The notes under the pieces were generated by a model. That model was not told where the DNA came from, did not search any database, and was given only the letters and a program-made list of their open reading frames with translations. Position numbers and translations under genes: made by a program. This document shows, in pieces, positions 33,988 through 43,700 of a stretch of 64,000 nt of DNA. How positions within the stretch are numbered: the first letter of the stretch is position 1; every line of letters begins with the position of its first letter. Source of the stretch: Avichristensenella sp031549905 (GTDB taxonomy: Bacteria > Bacillota > Clostridia > Christensenellales > Aristaeellaceae); assembly GCA_031549905.1 (NCBI GenBank), contig JAVBPC010000024.1:1-64000 (forward strand), written 5' to 3'.

Positions 33988-34897
33988 CGTAGTTCACCCA
34001 CTTTTTCTGCATACCGAACTGAATGCCCGTGATCGCAAGCACGATGACGAACAGCACCCACGCCCACACCGAGGCTTCGCCCATGCGCCAGTACTCAAAG
34101 GCGGTCTTGTACACCTTCATGGTGATGGTGGTGGTCGCCCTGCCGGGCCCTCCGCCGGTCATCATGTACGCCTCGTTGAACATCTGGAATCCGCTGATGA
34201 AACCCGTACACAGGATAAAGAAAAACGTGGGCGTCAGCATGGGCACGGTGATATGGAAGAAAGAGCGAAGCACGGTCGCGCCATCCATCCTGGCCGCCTC
34301 GTAGTAGGTTTCATCAATGCCTTTCAGGCCCGCAAGCAGGATGATCATGTTATAGCCCATCGATGACCATACGGATACGATCGCAATTGCAGGCATTGCC
34401 CACGTCATCGACCCCAGCCAGTTCGGCCCGTCTATGCCTGTCAAGGTTTTAATCACCAGGTTGATCACGCCCGTGTCCTTCTGGAACATGAACGCCCAGA
34501 TCAACGCCACAGCGACGGACGATGTAATATTTGGCAGAAAGAACGCCGTGCGCAGCAGATTCACGCCGCGAAACTTTTTGTTCAGCCCAAGCGCCAGCAA
34601 AAGTCCCATCAACAGCGAGGACGGCACATACATGATGACGTAAAAGAACGTGTTGCCGATGATCTCCCAAATCTCGCTCTTGGAGAACAGCTTTTGATAG
34701 TTCTCCAGACCGATCCACTTGATGGGCGACATCATGTTCCATTTTGTGAAGCTGATATACAAAGAAAAGCAGATGGGAAATACCACAAAGCAGAGAATGC
34801 CGATGATCTGCGGGGAGATGAACGCATAGCCCCACAGTTCATCCTTGCGGGCAGCGCTGCTGCGCCTGCGCGCCTTGGGCGCCGAGCCGGTGGTCAT
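33980..34897 (-). CDS. ABC transporter permease, MalF/UgpA type
   Basis: 305 residues. A basic, presumably cytoplasmic tail (PKARRRSSAARKDELW) precedes six membrane segments; the EAA loop reads YYEAARMDGATVLRSFFHIT. It is the first permease of the pair and lies 18 bases downstream of the GH127-like gene; the start has GGAGG upstream. Confidence 0.92.
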   Translation of the reverse strand: MTTGSAPKARRRSSAARKDELWGYAFISPQIIGILCFVVFPICFSLYISFTKWNMMSPIKWIGLENYQKLFSKSEIWEIIGNTFFYVIMYVPSSLLMGLLLALGLNKKFRGVNLLRTAFFLPNITSSVAVALIWAFMFQKDTGVINLVIKTLTGIDGPNWLGSMTWAMPAIAIVSVWSSMGYNMIILLAGLKGIDETYYEAARMDGATVLRSFFHITVPMLTPTFFFILCTGFISGFQMFNEAYMMTGGGPGRATTTITMKVYKTAFEYWRMGEASVWAWVLFVIVLAITGIQFGMQKKWVNYDA

Positions 34898-34915
34898 TTT
34901 GTTCCCCTCCTTGCG

Positions 34916-36769
34916 TCAAGGTTCTATTGGGAAATACAGGGTGTACGCCTCTCGGCCAATCTGGTACAGGGGTTTAAACAGGATGCTTTCCTGCTGGTGA
35001 TATGTCTTCCAGCCTGTGCGCCAGCGCTGCCAGTGGCGTTCATCGCATGGGGCCAGCAGCGTGCCGTTTGGGTTGTTGATATCGCCAACCAGTTTGTACT
35101 CCTTATCGGTCAGGCCGGCCAGGCACACGGGGCCATCCAGGAACGCCACCAACTTCGGGTCATCCGGCAGCGGAGCGCAGGTCAAACGCTTGCCCATTGC
35201 GATATGCACCGTGTCGCTTTGCCACACGCGCCGCACCTTCGCAAAGCCTTTGCCGTCCAGCTCGTAGGATGTACTCTGCCCGTTTACGGAAATCTGCATC
35301 TCTCCGTCAATCCACTCGGGTACACGGAAGGCGATTGCGCACTCCACGGGCTTTTCGGCGGAAACGATCAGCTGCATATTCCAAGACATGGGGCGCTCTT
35401 CAATTTCTCGGTTGATAGCGAAATCCCGCATCATGGAACCGCCCGTCATGCCGTGCCGGGTCTGTACCAGTTGCACGGGGACGCCCTCCACGTTCAGCGC
35501 GGCCTGGGCTTCGATATACTGTGTGACGGCGATACCATAATCCGTTTGATAAAACACGCTTTCATGGTGCATGGCGTTGGCCTGCAGCAGTGTGCAGTGG
35601 CAACACCAGAAATGCTCCGTTTCCGAACCCCAGTGCTTCACGGAACCGGGCAGCATGGGCAGGAAATACGCGACGGTGGTGGTTTCGCGGTAGTGCGGGG
35701 CCATCAGCGTTTCTTCGGTTTCATCGCGCCAGTAGCCCTGCGCGTATATGCCGTTGTACAGGTTCTTTTCGTAATAGTCGGCGTACTGGCTGTCGCCCGT
35801 CCAGCGCAGCAGGTAATCAGCCAGGCGCATCATGTGGTATACGGTGCAGTGCTCCTGGTTCTTGTCGCTGAGCCGCGCGGCCAGCTTTTGCTTGGCGGTC
35901 CAGATTTCGCCTGCCGTCTGCCCGCCGGTGGCAAACGCGCCGCGCTCCGTCACGGCGCAGCGCCAATAGGCTTCCACCGCCTTGCGGTAACGGTCATTTC
36001 CCGTCACTTCGTAGGCACGGGCATATCCCATGGCCTCGGGAATGGTGGCGTTCGCGTGCATGTTGGTAAGCACGTCCACGCCTTCCGTTAGGGGATCAAA
36101 CAGGCGCGGGCGCTCGTACCGTTCCATCAGCGTTAGGTGGCGCGGGTCGCGGGTGATTTCGTACAGGTCAGCCCACAGCTCCATGATGCCGCCGGTTTCT
36201 TCCATATCCATCATGTCGCTCATGGTTTCGCGGTCTACGCCGTTTGTGAAGTCATAGAACCAATCGGCGCACCCCTTGACGATGGCGAGTGCCTGCTCGT
36301 TGCCAGCATAGCGGTACATATCCAGCAGGCCCATCATGTTTTTGTGGCATACATACTGCGGCGCCCAGTGGGCCTTGCCGCGCTTCAAATCATGCAGAAA
36401 ATGCTGCGGGATCGGGAATGCCCACTGCCCGCCGTTTGCCTGTTGGCAGCGGCCGATTTCTGATACCAGCGTGTTGGCCTTCGCCAGCAGCTCAATATCG
36501 TTCGTGTCGCGCGCCATGTGCGCCGCAGCGCTGAGCCAGTGGCCCAGGAATGTGCCACGAATGTCGCTCAGCGGCGAATCCCACCCCCAGTGAATACCTT
36601 CCGGCTTGTGGCGGATGCGGACAAGTCCCGCTTCAATATAGTGCGAAAGCAGCAGGTTTTCATTTTTCAGGCTCATCATATATGCGCGGTTGCGGTCCCG
36701 CCTGTTCCGCGCCTCACCGGGCAGCAGGTGCGTCTGCGCCGCCGTGGAATGGAAAGCCGCCATGGTCAT
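34916..36769 (-). CDS. GH127/146-like beta-L-arabinofuranosidase (DUF1680 family)
   Basis: 617 residues without a signal peptide, so cytoplasmic. The fold is an (alpha/alpha)6 barrel plus beta-sandwiches, seen in repeats such as GRCQQANGGQWAFPIPQHF. The zinc-cysteine active site of GH127 is represented by the EHC pair (DKNQEHCTVYHMMRLADYLL) and the cysteine cluster HFWCCHCTLLQA near residue 386, where one Cys would be the nucleophile. The family releases terminal beta-L-arabinofuranose, but is diverse, so the exact substrate is open. ATG 36769 overlaps the aldolase stop (ATGA). Product release inside the cell fits oligosaccharide import by the following ABC genes. Confidence 0.85.
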   Translation of the reverse strand: MTMAAFHSTAAQTHLLPGEARNRRDRNRAYMMSLKNENLLLSHYIEAGLVRIRHKPEGIHWGWDSPLSDIRGTFLGHWLSAAAHMARDTNDIELLAKANTLVSEIGRCQQANGGQWAFPIPQHFLHDLKRGKAHWAPQYVCHKNMMGLLDMYRYAGNEQALAIVKGCADWFYDFTNGVDRETMSDMMDMEETGGIMELWADLYEITRDPRHLTLMERYERPRLFDPLTEGVDVLTNMHANATIPEAMGYARAYEVTGNDRYRKAVEAYWRCAVTERGAFATGGQTAGEIWTAKQKLAARLSDKNQEHCTVYHMMRLADYLLRWTGDSQYADYYEKNLYNGIYAQGYWRDETEETLMAPHYRETTTVAYFLPMLPGSVKHWGSETEHFWCCHCTLLQANAMHHESVFYQTDYGIAVTQYIEAQAALNVEGVPVQLVQTRHGMTGGSMMRDFAINREIEERPMSWNMQLIVSAEKPVECAIAFRVPEWIDGEMQISVNGQSTSYELDGKGFAKVRRVWQSDTVHIAMGKRLTCAPLPDDPKLVAFLDGPVCLAGLTDKEYKLVGDINNPNGTLLAPCDERHWQRWRTGWKTYHQQESILFKPLYQIGREAYTLYFPIEP

Positions 36770-37548
36770 GCCACCCCCGTTTTCATAGCCTTTGCCAGGT
36801 CGCCGATGGTTTGGCGCATGTCGGCGCTCTGCCACACGTTGCGCCCAAACATCAGGCCGCATACAGGCATTTTTGCGATGCGGGCCACTTCTTGCAGCAA
36901 GTCCGCCTGTGTATTGTGCTTCGCGCCACCCAAGATGAACGTGGGCATTTGCAGCCTGTCGATGATCTCGCCCATGGCATCACCATCCGCGATCATCGGA
37001 ATTTTCAGCGTATCCGCGCCAATTTCCATCGCCATGCGGCAGCCATCAAACAGCACCTTCGCCTGCTTGCCGGGGTAATCAAAGTCCGGATTGCCGTGGA
37101 ACAGCACTTCTGCCAGGCATGAAATGCCATGTGTGCGTCCATAGGCGGCAAAGCGGGATAGGTCCTTGATGTTGCGGATCAGATCCGATTTATCCGGGTA
37201 AATGTTGAAAAACATCTTGTAGCAGTCGGGTTTGAAGGCTGCCGCCTCGGCCGGTTCAATCACTATTTCGCGATGGGAAAGGCCTTTTTCATCCATCGCC
37301 ACAAAATCGACGGTGATCAGCCGGGTTATCTTGCTAACATCAATACCCAGCGCTTCCGCCTGGCGGTAAATGCCGGGCGCCGCAATGATGCCGTTTACGT
37401 TTCCCGTATCGGTGATGGCGTTAAGGATGTCAAAAGGCCGCTCCAAGCCCGGCATATCCGGGAAGCTTAGGCCATGATCAATGGCAACGATAAGTTGCTT
37501 GTTTTCAGTGGATAGTTTGCCTTGCGTCCATTGGGCATTGTATTGCAT
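36766..37548 (-). CDS. Class I (Schiff-base) aldolase, FbaB/LsrF/DeoC-type
   Basis: 260 residues of the DeoC/LacD fold: AIDHGLSFPDMPG near the N-terminus, Schiff-base lysine in GADTLKIPMIADG, and a C-terminal phosphate-binding segment FILGGAKHNTQ and GLMFGRNVWQ. Such enzymes cleave ketose phosphates to dihydroxyacetone phosphate plus an aldehyde. With DhaKL and the ABC importer it may process the sugar released by the GH127-like enzyme. The start at 37548 has AAGGT upstream at good spacing; ATG at 37554 is too close to that site. Confidence 0.82.
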   Translation of the reverse strand: MQYNAQWTQGKLSTENKQLIVAIDHGLSFPDMPGLERPFDILNAITDTGNVNGIIAAPGIYRQAEALGIDVSKITRLITVDFVAMDEKGLSHREIVIEPAEAAAFKPDCYKMFFNIYPDKSDLIRNIKDLSRFAAYGRTHGISCLAEVLFHGNPDFDYPGKQAKVLFDGCRMAMEIGADTLKIPMIADGDAMGEIIDRLQMPTFILGGAKHNTQADLLQEVARIAKMPVCGLMFGRNVWQSADMRQTIGDLAKAMKTGVA

Positions 37549-37590
37549 TGCCATTACCTTCCATTCTGCATCAAACATCTAAATGTGAAT

Positions 37591-37627
37591 TGTATTATTA
37601 GTATACACGAGCGTTATAATTTGTCAA
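37591..37627 (-). promoter_or_regulatory. Promoter and overlapping operator of the aldolase-ABC-Dha operon
   Basis: Minus-strand TTGACA (37622-37627) and TATACT (37600-37605) are 16 bases apart. TGTATTATTAGTATACA (37591-37607), an inverted repeat with 5-bp perfect arms, covers the -10 box and start region, so a repressor bound there would block transcription. The SorC protein encoded in the operon is the obvious candidate. Confidence 0.7.
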
Positions 37628-37672
37628 TATGTTATTTTTAACGTTCTTTCTTTTATGATGAGAATCCTCTTT

Positions 37673-37738
37673 TCTGGTTAAGAACTCCAGACAAAGAAAA
37701 ACCGCAACGCCTTGTTCGTCAAGGAATTGCGGTTTTTA
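37673..37738. repeat. tRNA-Thr 3'-end-like fragment plus terminator hairpin
   Basis: TCTGGTTAAGAACTCCAGA (37673-37691) matches the 3' end of tRNA-Thr at 6412-6430 with one mismatch, and the following hairpin AAAAACCGCAACGCC...GCGGTTTTT (37697-37738) matches the hairpin after that tRNA in layout and most bases. No 5' tRNA part is present. The hairpin is symmetrical and flanked by A and T runs on both sides, so it can also terminate the 7-kb RHS-like gene on the minus strand. Either an integration-site duplicate or the remnant of a second tRNA-Thr gene. Confidence 0.7.
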
Positions 37739-37786
37739 GTGACACGAGCTTGTTCTTACAGAATAGCTAGGATTTCATTGCTGCGC

Positions 37787-40700
37787 CTACTCCACAGGCA
37801 ACAAATACCGCGCCTCTACCACCCCTTCGCTGTCTTCAAACCGTATGCGTGCCCAGCCGTCTTCCATCTCCTCCAGCACATCCACGGTTTTGCCCTTGCG
37901 AATGGTAACGATGACCTTCTTCTTGTCGGTGTTCTCCCATAGCCTGACGCCGTCGTCGCCCTTTGTGTTGATGGTCGCTTGATAGAGGAACTCTGAGCCT
38001 TCGGGCTGCACGGTCAGCAGCGCCGTCCAGGTAAGGCCGGTGGTTGCCTCCGCAAAGAGGATGGTTGCTTTGCCCGCGTTCCCCGTGGCAACGGTGATGG
38101 TCGCGTTTCCCTCCGCATCAAAGGGAGCAACCGAAACCACCGTCACATCCGCGCCGGTATTCACGGTCGCCGAAAGGGACAGCTGTTCGAAGTGGCCTTC
38201 CCCTGCAGCGTGCAGCGCGATCTGATGCGTTCCCTGCGGGGTCAGCGCATATTCCGTTTCCAGGCCAAGCCCTTCCAGATGCCAGGCGCGGATAAGCGAT
38301 ACCTGGCACGCCTTGGCGGGTACGCCCGCGTAGCTGACGGCATCCTGCGAAACGGTCAGTGTTGCGGCATCCGGTGTGTCGCCCGCAAAGGAGAGGCGGA
38401 AGCGGGAGGCCAGCAGCGTTTCTTCATTGCCCGCCACAGGCTCCGCGTTCAGCGGGGTAACGGTCACGGGGATTTGCGCGCCATCCGTCCTTGCAAGGGA
38501 TGCGCCGCGCGCCACGCTATCGATATCCATGTACTTGCTGAATGTAATTTCAGCACCGTCGCCGTACAGCGCGGCATGCGCCACCTCGGGCGCGGCATAT
38601 GAGGTCAACGCCATGTTGACCTCCGTCTGCGGGGGCGGCACCGGCAGCCAGGCCGTCTCCAGCGGTTCATAGCCGGCTTTTTCGTAGATCACCTTCCATT
38701 CACCCGCGGGGACATACCACGCGTACTGGCCCAGGAAATCGGTGATCTGCGGGTTTTCCTGGCCGTATTCTTCCGCCTTCCACTGGATGGCGCGGCCCTC
38801 CTCATCGCGGTAGTATACGGTGGCGGTTACGCCCTCAATGCGGTTGGAGGGGAGGGTTTCATAGACGTAGCCGGAGGGGTCGACGGCGGTGTCGCCGGGG
38901 GAGGTGCCCATGTTGTGGGGGCCGGTACCTTTTCCAGAGGGGGGAGTACCGAGGGGAGCAGGCAGGGGGGCACCTAATGCCGGTGTTGAAGCAATCAAAA
39001 AACCTCCCCCTACTATTGCGACCCAGCTAATAGCGCCGACCGCTACTGCCACCTGCGGAAATCCTGACAAGGCAATAGCCGGAACCGATTTCACCCCATA
39101 TATGCCACCAGCAATTAACGCTGCACCCAACGCACTACGCCCGGCCATCTGCCCTGCACTCAACGCTTCTCGCCCCGGATGATAATAACCGTTAAAATCG
39201 TAGCTTCCCGAAGTAGACTTTTCTCCCGATAAATCATAGAACCAAACTGAGTTATTGTTGGCATACCGATACAAATTCAAATCATACCCCTGCCCCGCAG
39301 GGTCCGGCGAAACAAACCTCCCCACATCCTGCGCCGTATACCGAGCCCGCATATACCAAAGCCCGTTCCCATCATCCATAATGCCATACCGGCCCACATA
39401 GGTAAACGGATTCACGGCCGTCGCCTGCGCCGCCTGTTCCACGGCCTGCGCGTATACCATCATAGCATCCAGCGCATCGGCATCCAGCGCATCTCCGCTT
39501 TCCATCATCTCCGCCGCAAAAGCCGTCTCCCCAATCACCCGCCCCATGGCGTCATATTCATACCGGCGCAGCACATTCCCGTCCGCGTCGGTAATCTCCG
39601 ATACAGACCCAAGCGGCGTGAAGCTATAATACAGCGTCTGCCCATCTTTTGCCGAAGCCACCAGACCGCTGTCGCCATAGTGGTAATACGTCTCCCCGTC
39701 CCCGGCGTCTGAGTACAGCACAAACGGCAGCGCGCTGGGGGCAACCGTGTAGCGCGTAGTCTGACCGTTCACCGTAACGGCGCTGCGGTTGCCAAGCACA
39801 TCATACGTATTCTCGGTACGCGTCTCGCCGCCATCTACGGAAACCAGCCGCCCGCGAGCATCCCACACATATTCGGTTGCGCCGTCCGGGCCTTCCTTGC
39901 GCGTCAGCTGTCCGTTTTTGTCATAGGTGTACACGGTATCGCCCACGCGCGTGTACTGGTTCAGCGCGTTTACCTCGTAGCGGGTTTCCACGCCGTCTAT
40001 GACCTCGCGCACGCGATTGCCCGCCGCGTCATACGCATATTCGGTCACGCTGCCCTTTGGGCCTTCCACACGCGTCAGCTGCCCGGCCGCGTCATACGCA
40101 TACTGCCATGTGCCATCCAACGTTTCATAGCACACGATGTTGCCCGACATGTCATATCCATAGGCGTAATATGAGTGCAGCGAACCATCCGCGCCGTGGT
40201 TTTCCAGTTGCGCCAGCCAACCCCCTGCATATGTGTAGGTGGCATAGGTGCCGTTCGCGCGCGTTTCGCGGGTCAGCTTCCCCTCTTCATCGTACGCATA
40301 GGTTACCAGCGCCTCGCCATGCTCATCAACAATGCGGGAAAGCAGCCCGGTATTGTCATATTCGCTGGTGGTCGCATGATCCCCAAAGTCGGAATGGCTA
40401 TACACGCCGTTGTGGTAGTCGCTCCAGTTGAATCCGATAAACTTCCCGCCGGCGAATGTATAGTGCAGGCGGTCTTCCTGGGCGTCATCCACCCACACTT
40501 CATTTTCGCCGGCCGAAATGCGAACCAGGTTCCCATCCTCATCATAGTCATAGCGCGTCTCTTCCCGCCCGGGATAGGCGGCGCGGATCAGGTTGCCCTG
40601 CTTATCATAGGAAAAGGCCGTTTTGTTCCCGGCGCGGTCGGTGTACCCGGTGATCGCGCCGTCCTTTTCAGCGTAGGTGTACTTTTCCGTTGAGCCGTCC

Positions 40701-43700
40701 GCATGCGTGATCCGGGTCAGGTTTCCGGCCTTATCGTAGGTATATTCCGTTTTGTTTCCGTTCGCGTCGGTTACGGCGGAAAGGTTGCCCGCCTTGTCAT
40801 ACGCAAAGCGCACCACAGCGCCGTTTCCATCCTTATGGGAAAGCGGTTGTACCGACTGATTGTACAGCACTTCCACCGTGCGCCCGTCCGCCTTCACGGA
40901 CCGCACCAGCATGCCCTCTTCGGTGGGCACCTTTTCTTCGTACCCACCGGCATATTCAACGCGCGTGCAGCGGCCAAACGCATCCAGCCGGAACACGATG
41001 TCGCTGCCGTCCATCCGCATCGTCACCGCGTCATCAGCGTAGGCGATATCAATGGCCGTACCGTCCTGCTCTACCCGGATGGGCATCCCTTCGCCGTCGT
41101 ACCGTATGCCAAGCACGCCTCCAGCGCCGTTTGCGCTGATCAGCGGGTGGCGTCCCTGGCCGGTCAGCAGCCCGTCATACGCGTAGGATTCATGCCCGTT
41201 CGGCCCGGAAACGGCGGTCAGATGGCCGTTGGTATAGCGGTACTGCACCGTGCTGTCGCCCACCGTGGCCGTATCAATGAGCCCATCGGCTGTGTAGCTC
41301 AGGCGCAGGGTTTCCCCGCCATATGTCACGGAGACAAGCCGGCCCTGCTCATCATAAGCAAGGGTCATTTTCCGCTTGTACTCGTCGGTGGCCGCGGTAA
41401 GCCGCCCGGTAGGATCGAACGCCATCGCCGCGCCGGTTGCCTCGGTGACGGTAATCGCACCCTTCGAATCCACAGCGGCGGTCGCGTAACCCGCGGCCTC
41501 CGTGTACTTGCCCTTCGCGCCGGAGAATATGCGCATGTCGGTTGGTGATGTGACGGCCAGCCACTGCGCGCCATCCGCCTCATACGCCGTGGCATACACA
41601 GCATATCCGGTCTGCCAGCCGGGACCAAAGCCCATGTCCGCCGCCTGCAATGTGGGGCTGGCCATATAGTACCTGGAAAGCGGCAGCGTGCCCGTCAGGT
41701 CGGAAACCTCATACAGGGTGTTCAGCAGCGGCACGGAAAGGAACGGCTCCTGGAATGCCAGATCCAGCGCATCCTCGCGGAAGGTGTATTCCACAGTGAA
41801 CAGGTCCGGCGCAAACATCCGGTCATTGGTGAAGCGCCCCACAGCCACCCATTCGTCGGTTTTGCTGTCGCGCCGGGCAGGGATGGTTTCGCGCTGCCCG
41901 TTCATTTCGGCCACGACTGTTACCGTATCCACATACTGATCATTGCTGACGCTAAGCACAAACGTCAGGTCCGTGCCCGGTTCGTACGCAAACTTGATCG
42001 GCGAGCGCCCGAACAGCTCGCCCTCCACGCTGATTTTCTTGGTGACCTTGTGTTCCACATAGTGAAGCGTGAACTGCTGCAGCACCGGCGCGCCGGTGGC
42101 CCGGCGTATCTCAATGGGCGCGCTTTGCACGCCGTCTTCGCCGGTACCGACAGTCAAAGAATGCAGCGGGTCAGCGGAAATCGGCACATGCGCCGACCAC
42201 AGGCCTTTCGCGTCGGACACCGCAGTGCCCGCCAGCGCGCCATTGTCGTAGATATACGCGACTTCATACGGCGATGTATAGCCGTACACCGTGACGGAAG
42301 ATTCGGAGGCAAGCGACGGCCCATGGATGCTCAGCGGCACAATGCGCGTCTGCGCGGAGCCGACATACTGCGCGTACGCCTGCCCGCCCGCAGCAAATGT
42401 AACGGATGCGTTTGACACCAGCGCGTCCGCCGTACCGTCGCCCTCCACATAAAACAACAGCTTGCCGCTTTGCTTCCCAAGCGGTACGCGCAGCACGCCG
42501 TTTTCCCATGCGGCATCCACCGCCAGGCCGTCTATCGCCGCGCTGCCCGGAACGTATTTGGCGCCCTTCAGGAACGCGATTTCCGCGCATACATCCGTCA
42601 TGTCTTCCCGCGCCAGGGACCAGTCCATCGCCATCATCGCCAGGCCGCCCACCACCACAGAGGGAACGCGCGCCTGGTACCCTGTTTCTTCCGCAACAAA
42701 CCATTCGCTCTGCAGCGCCGGTTCATCGGGCACGGAAACATTCCCCCGGCGGATGATCACGCCGTTTTGTACCGTGAAGGAATCCAGCAGGTAGTGCTCG
42801 CCTTCCAGCAGGCCGTTTTCGGCAAACTGACCGGCGTGCAGCATCTTCCAACCGCCTGCGCCGGCGCGGATCATCGCCACCTGATAGGCGCCTTCCGCAA
42901 GCCCCCCGGTGCTGTATTCGCCGCCCTTTTGGAAAATTTCGCGCACGAACTCACCGTTTCCATCATACAGGTACAGGTGCGCGCGGTAGGTATCCTGGAG
43001 CGTGGCCGCGTACTGGCCGCGGCTGGTGCCCTCCAGCGCAGCAGAGGCATAGCGCCGGTCGTTCAAGATGACTGTGGCGGTATACGGCTCAATGGAGCCG
43101 TCCTTCTTTTTCAGCGAAAGCCGCAGCGTACTGCCGGGGGCCACGGCATCCGGCATGGCCAGCAGCATATCGGCTGTTGCCGTTACGGCAATCTCCTTGC
43201 CCGTAGTTTCATCGTATACGGTCAAAGTGTAATCGCGGATGTCACCCTGTGTAAGTTCAGGTTTTTCGTCATGGACTGTCGGGGCGCGTTCCGCCAACGT
43301 ATAGTCAATGCGCAACGGCGCTTCCGTTTTCAGCCGCAGGATGAACCCTTCCGTACCGGCGGGGCTTATCAGGCGGATGGCGTACGCGCCCGCTTTTTCG
43401 TTCATCAGGGATACTGTCTGTGCGCCGTCCGTGCCATCCAGGAAGCGGTAATCGCCATCCGGCGTTTCGATGATGGCGAAGCCGTAGCCGCCGTACGCAT
43501 CCACCGTAAGGTCAAGTGCGGTGTAGGCGTCCGCGGGCACGGTGTACCATTGGCTGCCGTCGGTGGCTTTCACCCAGTGCTCGCCATCGGAAAGGGATGT
43601 AGCCTTTTCCGGGGTATTACCGCCCGCCGCGAATGTTCTTGGCTTTTGCCCGGCGGCGCGGGGGATGAACTCGCCGATGGTTTCTCCGCGCGGCAATATG

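Noticed and set aside
37787..39400. Polymorphic toxin domain at the end of the RHS-like protein
   Set aside because: The end consists of carboxypeptidase-regulatory-like, Ig-like and SH3-like modules, and no small immunity-type gene follows before the terminator.
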